DNA of 20,352 nt, taken from NCBI GenBank assembly GCA_938048445.1, contig CALIVE010000036.1, forward strand, positions 1-20,352, given 5' to 3'. The notes below the pieces were generated by a model, which had not been told where the DNA came from, did no database searches, and saw nothing but the letters and a program-made list of their open reading frames with translations. A program made the position numbers and the translations under genes. Positions 1-10,200 of this stretch are shown piece after piece. How positions within the stretch are numbered: position 1 is the stretch's first letter; each line of letters begins with the position of its first letter. Origin of the DNA: Minisyncoccota bacterium. Lineage in GTDB: Bacteria; Patescibacteriota; Minisyncoccia; UBA6257; HR35.

Positions 1-1
1 A

Positions 2-1717
2 GTTAGAAAATTCTATCAAGACCATCTTGGAATGAGTTGGCATGGAAATTGGATTGGCCCTCAAGGTGTTAAAGCTCTTAAGGATGCCTTAGTTGTTCAA
101 GCTCCAGCAGAGGAGGAAGTAAGCCCAGAGGAAGGAGCAGCTCCTACTCCAGGAGTTTCAGCCGATGTTTTAGCACAAGTTCTTCAAAAGATTCAAGCTG
201 GAGATATTCAAGGAGCTTTAGCTTTACTTCTTCAGGCCTTAGGTGCTCAAGTACCAACACCAGAACAACCAACAGCAACACCAACACCAACTGAGCAAGC
301 TGGAGAAGCAGTTGTTGAAGTAAGATTAGCTGCTACACCAGCAAGTGGAGTAGTTGTTAAAGAAGATCAATCAGCTGATGTTTTAGGAATTAGAGTAATT
401 TCTCGAAATGCCTACTCAGATGTTCAAAGAGTAAGATTCGATTTAACATCCAATGTAGTACCTACAAGAGTATTTAAAGGTTTTGAGCTTTATGATGGCG
501 AAAATAAATTAGCTTCTGTATCTGCTGGTGACTATATAAGAACTGGTACAAATGTTTATCAATATACCTTCACAGGTTTTAGCTCCAGAGTTTCTGCTAA
601 TAGTGAAAAAGTTCTAACAATTAGAGCAGTAGTCAACCCAACTGTTGATTCAAGTGATGTTCAAGGTAAAACATTCACAGTCGAAGTCAAGGATGGTTAT
701 GTAAGAGCAGTTGATGGAGTCGGAGTTCAACACACCCCAACTGTTTCTGGAACAGTTTCTAGAAGCTTCACAGTTGAAAAAGCAGTTATAACAGGAGTTT
801 CCCTCTCAGTTTACAAACATCAAGATTCTCCTTACACCAATAACTTTGCTGCTGATGTCAATCGCGATGTTAAGGACTTAGAACTTGTAAGATTTGTAGT
901 AAGAGCTAATCGAGATACCCTCAAACTCCAAGAAATAAAAGGTACTTTATCTGTTAGTAATGTTAATGACTTTGAAACACTTTCTTCAGTTAAATTAGTT
1001 GATGCAAATGGCAATGTTCTTGATTCAGTTGCTAACCCAACAACAACAGCTAATGGAGTTGTTTTCCAAGGAGTTGATTTCAATACTCCATTAACCACAA
1101 TTGGTAAAGATCAAACTGTAGTTCTTAGAGTTCTAGCTGATGTAAAGGTTGCTTCAAACTTGCCTACAACCTCACCAGCTACAATTTTCTTCACAGTTAC
1201 CAACGTTTCAGCTGAGGATTCTCAAGGTAATACTGTAAATGCACTAAATCTTTCTGTAGCTGGAGATACTATGAATCTCTACAGGGTTGTAGCTGCTAAC
1301 TGGAAAGTTATAAATGCTAATGCTTCTGTTGATACTCCTCAAACTGGAACTTCAACTTTGAAGGCAACATTTAGAGTTCAAGTAACTGCTCAAGGTGGTG
1401 ATGTATATATTCCTGATAACGGTTTTGTTGCTACTACAACAGGTGCAACACAAATTGGTATGGGAACACCTGTTGTAACTCCTGTTAGTGGAGTTGAAAC
1501 AAGCGGAAACAACTTCGTTGTTAGAAATGGCAATACCGGGGTATTAGAGGTTCAATTTGCAGTAACTCCTTCTTCATGGAATGCTGGCTATCATAGGGTA
1601 AAACTTCAAACTATGACTTGGGATAATGATCCAGCTGAAAGTGGTAATATGACAACTAACTTCCCAGGTACTGTTGAAACTAACACCCTCACAAATGCAG
1701 TTCATATTAGCAGATAG
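2..1717 (+). CDS. S-layer-like surface protein, 5'-truncated by the window edge
   Basis: The frame is open to the left edge (codons from position 2), so the true start and any signal peptide lie outside; the ATG at 32 is internal. The first visible residues (about 2-97) resemble the end of a peptidoglycan-binding repeat, with the pattern YQDHLG...GPQGVKAL. A Pro/Ala/Thr/Glu-rich linker follows (about 98-320), interrupted by a short helix-forming stretch. The rest is a long Val/Thr/Ser/Asn-rich region without long hydrophobic segments, read as several beta-sandwich (Ig-like) modules starting near 319, 780 and 1300. No cysteine occurs in the 571 visible residues, as is common in S-layer and other exported surface proteins. 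It probably forms or decorates the cell envelope. A strong terminator directly follows, which suits a highly expressed gene. Assignment rests on composition and architecture, not a specific family motif. Confidence 0.6.
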   Translation, partial: VRKFYQDHLGMSWHGNWIGPQGVKALKDALVVQAPAEEEVSPEEGAAPTPGVSADVLAQVLQKIQAGDIQGALALLLQALGAQVPTPEQPTATPTPTEQAGEAVVEVRLAATPASGVVVKEDQSADVLGIRVISRNAYSDVQRVRFDLTSNVVPTRVFKGFELYDGENKLASVSAGDYIRTGTNVYQYTFTGFSSRVSANSEKVLTIRAVVNPTVDSSDVQGKTFTVEVKDGYVRAVDGVGVQHTPTVSGTVSRSFTVEKAVITGVSLSVYKHQDSPYTNNFAADVNRDVKDLELVRFVVRANRDTLKLQEIKGTLSVSNVNDFETLSSVKLVDANGNVLDSVANPTTTANGVVFQGVDFNTPLTTIGKDQTVVLRVLADVKVASNLPTTSPATIFFTVTNVSAEDSQGNTVNALNLSVAGDTMNLYRVVAANWKVINANASVDTPQTGTSTLKATFRVQVTAQGGDVYIPDNGFVATTTGATQIGMGTPVVTPVSGVETSGNNFVVRNGNTGVLEVQFAVTPSSWNAGYHRVKLQTMTWDNDPAESGNMTTNFPGTVETNTLTNAVHISR

Positions 1718-1737
1718 CCTTTGCTGCTAATTAACTT

Positions 1738-1776
1738 AGTAAGAGCCCTGGCATCTGCCAGGGCTCTTACTTTTTT
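1738..1776 (+). terminator. Strong intrinsic terminator after the S-layer-like gene
   Basis: A perfect 15-bp stem (1738-1752 pairs with 1757-1771), rich in G/C, closes a 4-nt ATCT loop. A run of T continues to 1776. It starts 21 nt after the stop codon at 1715-1717. It is by far the most stable hairpin seen in the window. Confidence 0.95.
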
Positions 1777-1780
1777 AAGA

Positions 1781-1808
1781 TTGATTTTTTATTTAAATGA
1801 TTTAAAAT
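1781..1808 (+). promoter_or_regulatory. Possible sigma70-type promoter for the ligase gene
   Basis: TTGATT (1781-1786) and TAAAAT (1803-1808) are separated by 16 nt. The match to TTGACA/TATAAT is 4/6 and 5/6. The strong terminator just upstream means the next gene needs its own promoter. The -10 box ends 6 nt before the ATG at 1815, so transcription would begin at or next to the start codon. AT-rich DNA yields such boxes by chance. Confidence 0.4.
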
Positions 1809-1814
1809 TAAAGG

Positions 1815-3869
1815 ATGAAAAAGGAGGATAAGTATATTTTATTTTTTATAAAATTACTTGTTTTCATTATTCCTTTTTCTTTGATTTTAGTCTGCCCTCG
1901 TTATTTTTGTACTTTCAATCTTTTCTTTCCTTATATTACTGGTAAAGGAATATTTTTTAGGATTTTGGTTGAAATAGCCTTTGCCTTAACTTTAATTTTG
2001 CTTTTAAGGAACCTACAATTTTTACCTAAAAATAATGATTATGTTTTCTGGTCATCAGTTCTTTTAGCTATTGGTTTACTTTTTCTTATTCCCTTTTCAA
2101 TAAGACCTTATCTTTCCTTTTGGGGAAATGCTGAAAGAATGGAAGGCTATTGGGGATTAATTCATTTTTTAATGTGGTTCTGGATCTTGTATATTCTTTT
2201 CAAAATTGAGCCAAACTATAAAAAAACAGTTTTTTATTCTTTTTTAATAGTTCTTTATATAGTTTCTTTGATTGAAATTAGTCAAAGCCTTCAAGGAATT
2301 ATAAGGCCAGATTCTACTTTTGGAAATCCTACTTATGTTGGTTTCTTTTCAGTTTTGATGTTTTTTATTTGTCTATATTTTCTTAAAAATTCAAGTATTT
2401 TTGAAAAAATCTTTATCTTTTTAGGAATATTTTTTAGCCTTTTAAATATAATAATATCTCAAACAAGAGGTTCAGTTTTAGCTTTATTAATTGCCATTCC
2501 AGCTGCTCTGCTCTATTATTTTTTGAGTTCAAAAACAAAAATCTGGATAAAAATATCTGTTATTTTATTTATCCTTTCTTTTTTAGCTCTTTTTTATCTT
2601 TTAATAAATTCCCCTTATGCTGAATATTTAGGAATTTTAAAAAGACTTTATGATACCTTAAAAGACCCTCGTGCTTATATGTCAAGATGGTTAGCTTGGG
2701 GTATCTTTTTAAATGCCTGGAAAGAAAAACCATTATTAGGTTATGGTTTAGAAAATTCGCCTATTGCTTATTTTAAAGCCTTTAACCCAGAAATTTTCAA
2801 TTACGAAGAAGTTATATTTGATAGGCCACACAATAAATATATTGAAATTTTAGTTACAACCGGTATTTTAGGAGGAATTTTTTGGTTAATCTTCTTTATA
2901 TCTATTTTCTATGCAATTTTTAAAAATTTAAATAATAATTATGAAAAAGCAATTTTGTTTGGCTTCTTCTTAGGATATTTGGGGCAAAATCTTACTCTTT
3001 TTGATATTCAAGCAAGTTACCTTCCTTTCTTTTTTGGCTTATCATTGCTTTCTCAATCTTCACTTTTTCAAGGTAAAAAGGCTATTAGAAATATTTCCTT
3101 GAGAATTTTAATTTTCGGTCTTTTATTTTTAGGTTTATTTATTAATTTGTTCCATTTCTATATTGTTAGAGAAATAATAAATGCAATTACTTCTCCTTAT
3201 CCTTTAGGAATAGCAAAATTTCAGCACTTAATTTCTTTTAATACTAACTTCATTCCAGAGATTGCCACCATGGCTCATAGATATTTAGAAGGTAATATTT
3301 CTAAGGTAGAAACATTAGAAGAAGTAAATGATTTTACTAAAATTTATGTTCGAGCTTTTAAAAAAGATCCTTATGATCCTCGAATTCATAATATTTTAAT
3401 TTTGCATCTGAGTAGACTACTAAATGCTAAACAAAAAATAGGCTTAGATTACACACCAGAATACAATCTTATTTTGAAAGTTTATGAGTCTTATCTAAAA
3501 ATTTATCCAAATTATCCTGATCTTCAATTAGATTACGCAAAATTTTTGCAAAGTATGGGCAAATATGAAGAAGCTTTAAAAATATTAGAAAATGTAAAAG
3601 TAAAATACAGAGAGTCACCAAGAGTTGTTTTTATGTTAGCCAATCTCTATCATCTATTGGGCAAAAAAGATATTGCTTTCGAATTAATAAAAGAAACAAT
3701 AGCCAGAGGTTTGAGGCCCCAAAATCAAATCCAATATTTAATTGTCTTAAGGATTTTAAAAGATACAGCTCCAGATTGGTTTGAGGAAATTTTAAACGAA
3801 TATAAGCAAAATTTTAATGACACATCTTCCATAGAAATCTTAAAAAAGGCTTTAGAATTATCTGATTGA
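1815..3869 (+). CDS. O-antigen ligase-like (Wzy_C family) membrane protein with C-terminal TPR region
   Basis: This 684-residue protein has many hydrophobic segments from about residue 8 to 455, then a soluble helical C-terminus. Features of the O-antigen ligase/polymerase and protein O-oligosaccharyltransferase group are visible: a GNP turn at 170-172, an Arg-Gly-Ser at 218-220 after a membrane segment, and a large loop containing GYGLEN and a PHNKY motif with H339, matching the catalytic-loop His of Wzy_C proteins. Residues about 570-640 look like TPR repeats (GKYEEALKIL, GKKDIAFELI). The family transfers lipid-linked glycans to lipid A or to Ser/Thr/Asn of exported proteins, on the outer face of the cytoplasmic membrane. 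The adjacent S-layer-like gene makes that protein a plausible acceptor, but this is inference. A polymerase (Wzy) role cannot be excluded. It stops with TGA and has no terminator before the rpoB promoter. Confidence 0.8.
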   Translation: MKKEDKYILFFIKLLVFIIPFSLILVCPRYFCTFNLFFPYITGKGIFFRILVEIAFALTLILLLRNLQFLPKNNDYVFWSSVLLAIGLLFLIPFSIRPYLSFWGNAERMEGYWGLIHFLMWFWILYILFKIEPNYKKTVFYSFLIVLYIVSLIEISQSLQGIIRPDSTFGNPTYVGFFSVLMFFICLYFLKNSSIFEKIFIFLGIFFSLLNIIISQTRGSVLALLIAIPAALLYYFLSSKTKIWIKISVILFILSFLALFYLLINSPYAEYLGILKRLYDTLKDPRAYMSRWLAWGIFLNAWKEKPLLGYGLENSPIAYFKAFNPEIFNYEEVIFDRPHNKYIEILVTTGILGGIFWLIFFISIFYAIFKNLNNNYEKAILFGFFLGYLGQNLTLFDIQASYLPFFFGLSLLSQSSLFQGKKAIRNISLRILIFGLLFLGLFINLFHFYIVREIINAITSPYPLGIAKFQHLISFNTNFIPEIATMAHRYLEGNISKVETLEEVNDFTKIYVRAFKKDPYDPRIHNILILHLSRLLNAKQKIGLDYTPEYNLILKVYESYLKIYPNYPDLQLDYAKFLQSMGKYEEALKILENVKVKYRESPRVVFMLANLYHLLGKKDIAFELIKETIARGLRPQNQIQYLIVLRILKDTAPDWFEEILNEYKQNFNDTSSIEILKKALELSD

Positions 3870-3887
3870 TTATAATCCTTAAAACTC

Positions 3888-3916
3888 TTGACAATCGATT
3901 TTCTTTTTCTTATAAT
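3888..3916 (+). promoter_or_regulatory. Consensus sigma70-type promoter for rpoBC
   Basis: TTGACA (3888-3893) and TATAAT (3911-3916) both match the consensus exactly with an ideal 17-bp spacer. Transcription should begin near 3923 and give a leader of about 90 nt before rpoB. A second TATAAT at 3871-3876 has no clear -35 box. Confidence 0.9.
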
Positions 3917-3973
3917 TTTAGTAACTAAAAATTAATTTCTTTTGCAGAAATTATTCAGTTTAAAATCCCATTT

Positions 3974-4008
3974 AATTTTTATTAAAATTCAGCGCTTTTG
4001 TCAAGCGC
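3974..4008 (+). promoter_or_regulatory. Two small hairpins in the rpoB leader
   Basis: An AT-only stem (AATTTT 3974-3979 with AAAATT 3984-3989) is followed by a GC-containing stem (GCGCTT 3992-3997 with AAGCGC 4003-4008, loop TTGTC). The second ends 7 nt before the ATG at 4016, where a ribosome would bind, and no Shine-Dalgarno is present. A role in translational control of rpoB is possible but unproven. Confidence 0.4.
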
Positions 4009-4015
4009 CAGTTAT

Positions 4016-7000
4016 ATGATTTTGCCAACAAAACGACTTAGTAAATTTGAAATAGTTCCGCCTGAGAGTTTGACTGCTTATCAATTAGAATCTTTTGCAA
4101 AGTTTATAAAGGAAGATTTAAAGAGAGTCTTTTTAGAGTTCTTTCCGATTTTTGATTACAGCGGTAAAGAATTTAAGCTGGAATTTTTGGATTGTTATGT
4201 AGGAAAACCAAAGTATTCTGAAGATGAATGTAAAACAAAAGGTTGGACCTACTCAGCACCTTTAAGAGTTAAATTAAGGTTAATCAACTTGACAAGCAAG
4301 GAAGAAACAGAGCAAGATGTCTATTTTGGAGATATCCCCGTTATGACCGAACGGGGAACTTTTATTATTAATGGAAATGAAAGAGTTATTGTTAGCCAAC
4401 TCCTTCGGTCTCCAGGAGTCTATTTTACAGCTGTAAAATTTGGCGAAAGAAATCTTTTCGGAGCTAAAATAATTCCCTTCCGTGGAGCCTGGTTAGAATT
4501 TCAAGTAGAACCAAGCAATGTTTTACAAGTAAGAATTGATAGGCGTAAAAAAGTTCCTGCTACATTGCTTTTAAAGGCATTTGGTACAAGCTTACAAGAT
4601 ATTGAAAAAGAATATTTATCCTTAGATGAAGGTTTAGATATTATTAAAACTACACTAAAAAAAGACGATACCCAAACCCAAGAGGAGGCTCTTCTTTTTA
4701 TTCATTTAAAACTTAGAAGCTTTGAACCAAATACTTATGATAATGCCTTGGCTCTTTTTGAAAATTTATTTAAAAAAGAATTAAGATATTCTCTATCACC
4801 TGTAGGTAGATATCATTTAAATAGAAGATTAAATAGAAATTCCGACTCATTAATTTTAGAAAAAGAAGATATTGTTGAGGTTATTAAAGAAATCTTAAGA
4901 CTTCAAAAAAATCCTAAATCTCAACCTGATGATATTGATGCGTTGTGGAATCGAAGAGTTAGAGGAATTAGAGATTTACTTGAAAATCAAACACGAATTG
5001 CTTTAACCAGACTCACAAAAACTATTCAAGATAGATTTTTGAGTTTAGATAAATCACAAAAAAATTATCCAGGACAAGTAATTTATTCTAAGGTTTTCGC
5101 AAATGCAATTTCAGAATTTTTCAATATTTCTCCACTTTCTCAACTTGTAAGCCAAATTAATATATTATCTGAGCTTGAACATAAAAGAAGGTTAACAGCA
5201 AGTGGTCCAGGAGGCCTTACTAAAGAAAGAGCTGGTTTTGATGTTCGTGATGTTCATCCTACTCATTACGGAAGAATTTGCCCTGTTCAAACTCCAGAGG
5301 GGCAAAATATTGGTTTAATTACTCATAAAGCAATTTATACACGAATTAATGAATATGGATTTTTAGAAACTCCTTACTATAAGGTTGAAAAAGGAAAAGT
5401 AAATAAAAAGGAAATTATTTATCTAACTGCCTTTGAAGAGAATAAATATAAAATTGCCAGTGGTAGTACTCCAATTGATGAAAAAGGAAATATTTTGTCT
5501 GACTATGTTGAAGGTCGTGCTTATGGAGAACCAACTTCGTTAAGTAAGGAAGAAGTAGAATTGATTGAAATTTCTCCAATCCAGCCCTTTTCCGTAGCTA
5601 CTAATTTAATTCCTTTTTTGACTCACGATGATGCTAATAGAGCCCAAATGGGTTCAAATATGCAAAAACAAGCTGTTCCTTTAATTAAGCCAGAAATACC
5701 TATTGTAAGCACTGGTATTGAAGAATATGTTGCCCGTGATAGTGGTTATCTAATTGTTGCTGAAGATGATGGTGAAGTCTTAGAAGTTGATGCTGAGCAT
5801 TTAAAGGTTGTTTACTATCGAAAAGGTGGCAAAAAAGAAACAAAAATCTATTATCTTAAAAAATATCACCGAACTAATGATTTTACTTGTATTAATCAAA
5901 AGGCTATTGTTCGTAAGGGACAAAAATTTAAAAAAGGTGATGTTTTGGTTGATGGACCTGGAACCAAAAATGGTGTTTTAGCATTAGGAGCCAATCTTTT
6001 AGTAGCCTTTTTGAGCTTTAGGGGCTATAATTTTGAAGATGCTATTGTTGTCTCTGAGAGGTTATTGAAAGATGATGTCTTCACATCTATATCTATTGAA
6101 GAATTTTCTATTGATGTTCGTGATACAAAGCTTGGTATGGAAGAAACTACTGCTGACATTCCAGGAGTTCCTGAAGCTAAATTAAGAAATCTTGATGAAG
6201 AAGGTATTGTAAGAATTGGTGCTGAAGTAAGAGCCGGTGACATCTTGGTGGGAAAAATTACTCCTAAAAAGGAAATCGAACTCACTCCTGAAGAAAAATT
6301 ATTAAAAGCTATTTTTGGAGAAAAAGCTGAAGAAGTAAAAGATACATCTCTTTATTTGGAACCAGGTAAATCAGGAAGAGTTATTAGAGTTAAAATTTTA
6401 GAAAGGTCTAAAGGAGAAATTTCCGAACCAGGAGTTATTAAAAGAATATCAGTTGAAATTGCTAAATTAAAAAAACTTCAGATAGGAGATAAACTTGCTA
6501 ATCGTCATGGAAATAAAGGAGTTATTTCAGTCATCATGCCCGAAGAAGATATGCCCTTTTTGCCTGATGGAAGACCGGTTGATATAGTCCTTTCTCCCTT
6601 AGGTGTTGTTTCAAGAATGAACTTAGGACAGATTTTAGAAATGCATTTAGGTTATGCTGCAAAAATTTTAGGTTATCGAGTTATTTCTCCAGCTATTTCA
6701 GGAATTGGTGTTGAAGAGGTTAGAGAAGAGATGAAAAAAGCTAATTTACCAGAAGATGGTAAATTGATTTTATATGATGGAAAAACCGGAGAACCATTTA
6801 GAGAAAAAGTTGGAGTTGGTGTAATGTATGTTATGAAGCTTATTCATATGGCTGAAGATAAGATTCATTCAAGGTCTATAGGTCCATATTCTTTAATTAC
6901 CCAACAACCCTTAGGAGGAAAAGCACAATTTGGTGGTCAGAGATTAGGAGAAATGGAAGTCTGGGCTTTAGAAGCTTATGCAGCAGTTAATAATTTGCAA

Positions 7001-7255
7001 GAAATGTTGACTATAAAATCAGATGATGTTATTGGTCGAGGTAAGGCCTATACCAATATAATAAAAGGAGAGCCAATTCAAACCCCAAATATTCCATCCT
7101 CTTTCCATCTTTTAGTGAAAGAACTAAATGGTTTAGGATTTTCAATTGAAATTAATAAAGAAGAACTTCCTCCTCCATCCGAAGCTCTTCAAGCTGAAGA
7201 ATTAGAGGTTAAAAAACCATTAGATCAGACAGAATTAAAAGTTGAAGAAAAATGA
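4016..7255 (+). CDS. rpoB: DNA-directed RNA polymerase subunit beta
   Basis: Beta subunit of RNA polymerase, 1079 residues from ATG 4016 (E. coli has 1342), so the large lineage-specific insertions are missing. Hallmarks in order are GNERVIVSQLLRSPGVYF near residue 125, the rifampicin-pocket region near 374-400, GGLTKERAGFDVRDVHPTHY, the KLANRHGNKGV motif starting at K826, and the C-terminal QPLGGKAQFGGQRLGEMEVW. A Glu/Pro-rich tail of about 30 residues ends the protein. An in-frame TTG at 3998 would add six residues, but it lies in a hairpin loop, so ATG 4016 is preferred. The stop overlaps the rpoC start (ATGA, 7252-7255), which implies translational coupling. Unlike the usual rplJL-rpoBC arrangement it follows an envelope gene and has its own promoter. 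Several rifampicin-contact positions are non-consensus. Confidence 0.99.
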   Translation: MILPTKRLSKFEIVPPESLTAYQLESFAKFIKEDLKRVFLEFFPIFDYSGKEFKLEFLDCYVGKPKYSEDECKTKGWTYSAPLRVKLRLINLTSKEETEQDVYFGDIPVMTERGTFIINGNERVIVSQLLRSPGVYFTAVKFGERNLFGAKIIPFRGAWLEFQVEPSNVLQVRIDRRKKVPATLLLKAFGTSLQDIEKEYLSLDEGLDIIKTTLKKDDTQTQEEALLFIHLKLRSFEPNTYDNALALFENLFKKELRYSLSPVGRYHLNRRLNRNSDSLILEKEDIVEVIKEILRLQKNPKSQPDDIDALWNRRVRGIRDLLENQTRIALTRLTKTIQDRFLSLDKSQKNYPGQVIYSKVFANAISEFFNISPLSQLVSQINILSELEHKRRLTASGPGGLTKERAGFDVRDVHPTHYGRICPVQTPEGQNIGLITHKAIYTRINEYGFLETPYYKVEKGKVNKKEIIYLTAFEENKYKIASGSTPIDEKGNILSDYVEGRAYGEPTSLSKEEVELIEISPIQPFSVATNLIPFLTHDDANRAQMGSNMQKQAVPLIKPEIPIVSTGIEEYVARDSGYLIVAEDDGEVLEVDAEHLKVVYYRKGGKKETKIYYLKKYHRTNDFTCINQKAIVRKGQKFKKGDVLVDGPGTKNGVLALGANLLVAFLSFRGYNFEDAIVVSERLLKDDVFTSISIEEFSIDVRDTKLGMEETTADIPGVPEAKLRNLDEEGIVRIGAEVRAGDILVGKITPKKEIELTPEEKLLKAIFGEKAEEVKDTSLYLEPGKSGRVIRVKILERSKGEISEPGVIKRISVEIAKLKKLQIGDKLANRHGNKGVISVIMPEEDMPFLPDGRPVDIVLSPLGVVSRMNLGQILEMHLGYAAKILGYRVISPAISGIGVEEVREEMKKANLPEDGKLILYDGKTGEPFREKVGVGVMYVMKLIHMAEDKIHSRSIGPYSLITQQPLGGKAQFGGQRLGEMEVWALEAYAAVNNLQEMLTIKSDDVIGRGKAYTNIIKGEPIQTPNIPSSFHLLVKELNGLGFSIEINKEELPPPSEALQAEELEVKKPLDQTELKVEEK

Positions 7256-10200
7256 AACCATTTGATATAAAGTCAATTAAAATCAAATTAGCTTCTCCTG
7301 AAGAGATTTTAAATTGGTCCTTTGGTGAGGTTACTAAACCAGAAACAATTAACTATCGAACTGGTAAGCCTGATCGAGAAGGTTTATTTTCTGAAGTTAT
7401 TTTTGGCCCAATAAAAAACTTTGAATGCTCTTGTGGAAAATACAAGGGTTATCAATATGCTGGTCATAAATGTGATCGTTGTGGTGTTTTGGTAACTCGT
7501 TCTTCAGTCAGAAGAGAAAGAATGGGCCATATAATGCTTGCAGCACCAGTGATGCACATATGGTTTTTAAAGGTTTATCCTTATCCTGTTTCTCTGCTTT
7601 TAGGAATTCCTAATACTCAATTAGAAAAAGTAATTTATTATTCTGCCTATATCATAGTTCAGGTTGATGAAGAGAAAAAGAAAAAATTATTAGAAAGTAT
7701 TGAAAAAGAATATAAAGAAAAAATTAAAACTTCGGAGGATAAAGAATTAAAGGATCAAATTAAAGAAACTTATAAAAAAATCAAAGAAGAACTTGATTCT
7801 ATAAAAGTAAAAAGGGTTCTTAGTGATGTTGAATACTTTACACTTTCTCGAAAATATCCAGGAATTTTTGAAGTTGATATGGGAGCTGAACCAATCCGTA
7901 AATTTTTGTCAGAAATTGATTTAAATAAAGAATATAAAAAGGCTTTAGAAGAGTTTAAAAAAGCTAAAGGAGCAGAAAAAAGAAAAGTATCTTTAAAACT
8001 TAAATTCCTGAAATCTTTTATAGAAAACAATTTAAGACCTGAATGGATGATTTTAACAGTTTTGCCGGTTATTCCTCCAGATTTGCGACCAATTGTTCAA
8101 CTTGAGGGAGGGAAATTAGTTGCTTCTGATTTGAATGATTTATATCGAAGGGTAATTAACAGAAATAACAGATTAAAGAGACTTTATGAAATTAAAGCAC
8201 CAGAAATAATAATCAGAAATGAAAAAAGAATGCTTCAAGAAGCAGTTGATGTTTTACTTGATAATACTTTAAGGAAGGAAAAATTAGTTGTTGGTCAAAG
8301 AAAAGTTATGAAGTCTTTAGCTGATATGTTAAGAGGAAAACAAGGAAGATTTAGGCAAAATCTTTTAGGTAAAAGAGTTGATTATTCTGGAAGAGCAGTA
8401 ATAGTAATTGGGCCAGAACTAAAAATTGACGAATGCGGGCTTCCTAAAAAGATGGCTTTAGAAATATTCAAGCCTTTTATTATTCATGAACTTATTAAAA
8501 AAGGTATTGCTTTAACCATCAAGCAAGCTAATTACATAATTGAATCTGAGGATCCTGAAGCTGTTGAAATCCTGAGCCAGATAATTAAAGATAAATATGT
8601 TTTGTTAAATAGAGCTCCAACTCTTCATCGATTAGGAATTCAAGCTTTTAAACCATTACTTGTTGAAGGTTTAGCTTTAAGGATTCCTGCCTTAGTTTGT
8701 ACTGCTTATAATGCAGATTTTGATGGTGACCAAATGGCTGTCTTTTTACCTATTTCTGAAGAAGCCCAACAAGAAGCTAAAGAAAGAATGCTTGCTTCCA
8801 AAAATCATTTAAAACCAGGAACCGGTGAAGTTATTACAACGCCAACTAAGGATATTATTTTAGGATGCTATTATTTAACCCAGATAATTCCGGGTCGTAA
8901 GGGAGAAGGAAGAAAAGTTTATGATATCAAAGAAGCTAAGTTACTTTTTGAATATGGAGAAATTGATCTTCAAGCAGAGATAATTATCAAAAAATATAAA
9001 AATGAAGAAAATGTAAAAACAAGTATTGGTCGATTAATATTCAATGAGGTTTTCCCATCAGATTATCCATTTATTAATCAAGTAATAACTAAAAAAACAT
9101 TAGCTAAAATCTTAGCCGATATCTATCACAAATATGGAGCCTCGAAAACATCTTATATCTTAGATAAAATAAAAGACTTAGGCTTCGAATATGCAACTTT
9201 GTCAGGAATTTCCTGGTCTTTATCTGATTTGGAAGTACCTAAGGAAAAAGAAAAGGTTATCAAAGAAGCTACTGAAAAAGAAATAAAGATTAAAGAAACT
9301 TACAAGATGGGTCTTTTGAGTGAAGAGGAGAAAAAGATGCTTATTACTGACATATGGCTTGCAACTGCTCAAGAAATTAATGATTTAATTAAACAAACTT
9401 TGAAGGAAGATAATAACCCACGAAGGATGATAGATTCTGGAGCTCGAGGTTCTTATGCTCAGCTTGGTCAAATGTGTGGTATGAAAGGATTAGTTGCTAA
9501 TCCTAAGGGTGAAACTATTGACTTACCAATTAAGAATTCCTACTATGAAGGTTTATCAAGTTTAGAATACTTTATTAGTACTCATGGAGCAAGGAAAGGA
9601 GCTTCGGATACTGCTTTGAAAACTGCAAAAGCTGGTTACCTTACCCGAAGAATGATTGATGCTGTTCACGATGTTATAGTTACTGAATTAGATTGTGGTG
9701 ATGAAGAAGGAATAATTATTACCAAAAAAGAAGCTGAAGAAACTTATGATTCTTTTGCTGATAAAATTTACTCTCGAGTAATTTTGGAAACTTTGCAAGA
9801 TAAAAATGGAAATATCATTATTAATAAAGGCGAATATATAACTAGAGAAATAGCTAAAAAAATCGAAGATGCTGGGATCGAAAAAGTAAGAGTTAGATCA
9901 CCATTTACTTGTAAAGCTATAGAAGGAGTTTGTTCAAAATGTTATGGTTTTGATTTAGCTTACGATCAACCAGTAAAACTTGGTGAGGCTGTAGGTATTA
10001 TTGCCGCTCAATCAATTGGTGAACCAGGTACTCAGTTAACTATGAGAACCTTTCATGTCGGAGGAATAGCTGGCGCAGCAGATATTACTCAAGGAGTACC
10101 TCGTGCTGAAGAACTTTTAGAAGTAAGAACCCCTAAAAATTTAAGTATTCTATCACCAGTTAATGGAATTGTTGAAAATATTGAAGAAACTCCTAAATAC

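Noticed and set aside
32..34. ATG at 32 as the true start of the surface protein
   Set aside because: The frame stays open upstream to the edge, and the residues before the ATG continue the peptidoglycan-binding-like motif (FYQDHLG), so it is an internal methionine.
832..1098. Minus-strand open frame inside the surface protein gene
   Set aside because: It is antisense to a clearly coding region, has no recognisable motif, and arises from the codon pattern of the plus-strand gene. The same holds for minus-strand frames at 6025-6285, 7770-8030, 12837-13064, 13227-13517 and 15207-15422, and the plus-strand frame at 16595-16840 inside trpS.
3998..4015. TTG start for rpoB
   Set aside because: It adds six residues (MSSASY) with no family support, lies in a hairpin loop, and ATG 4016 begins a good RpoB N-terminus. 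Kept as an alternative.
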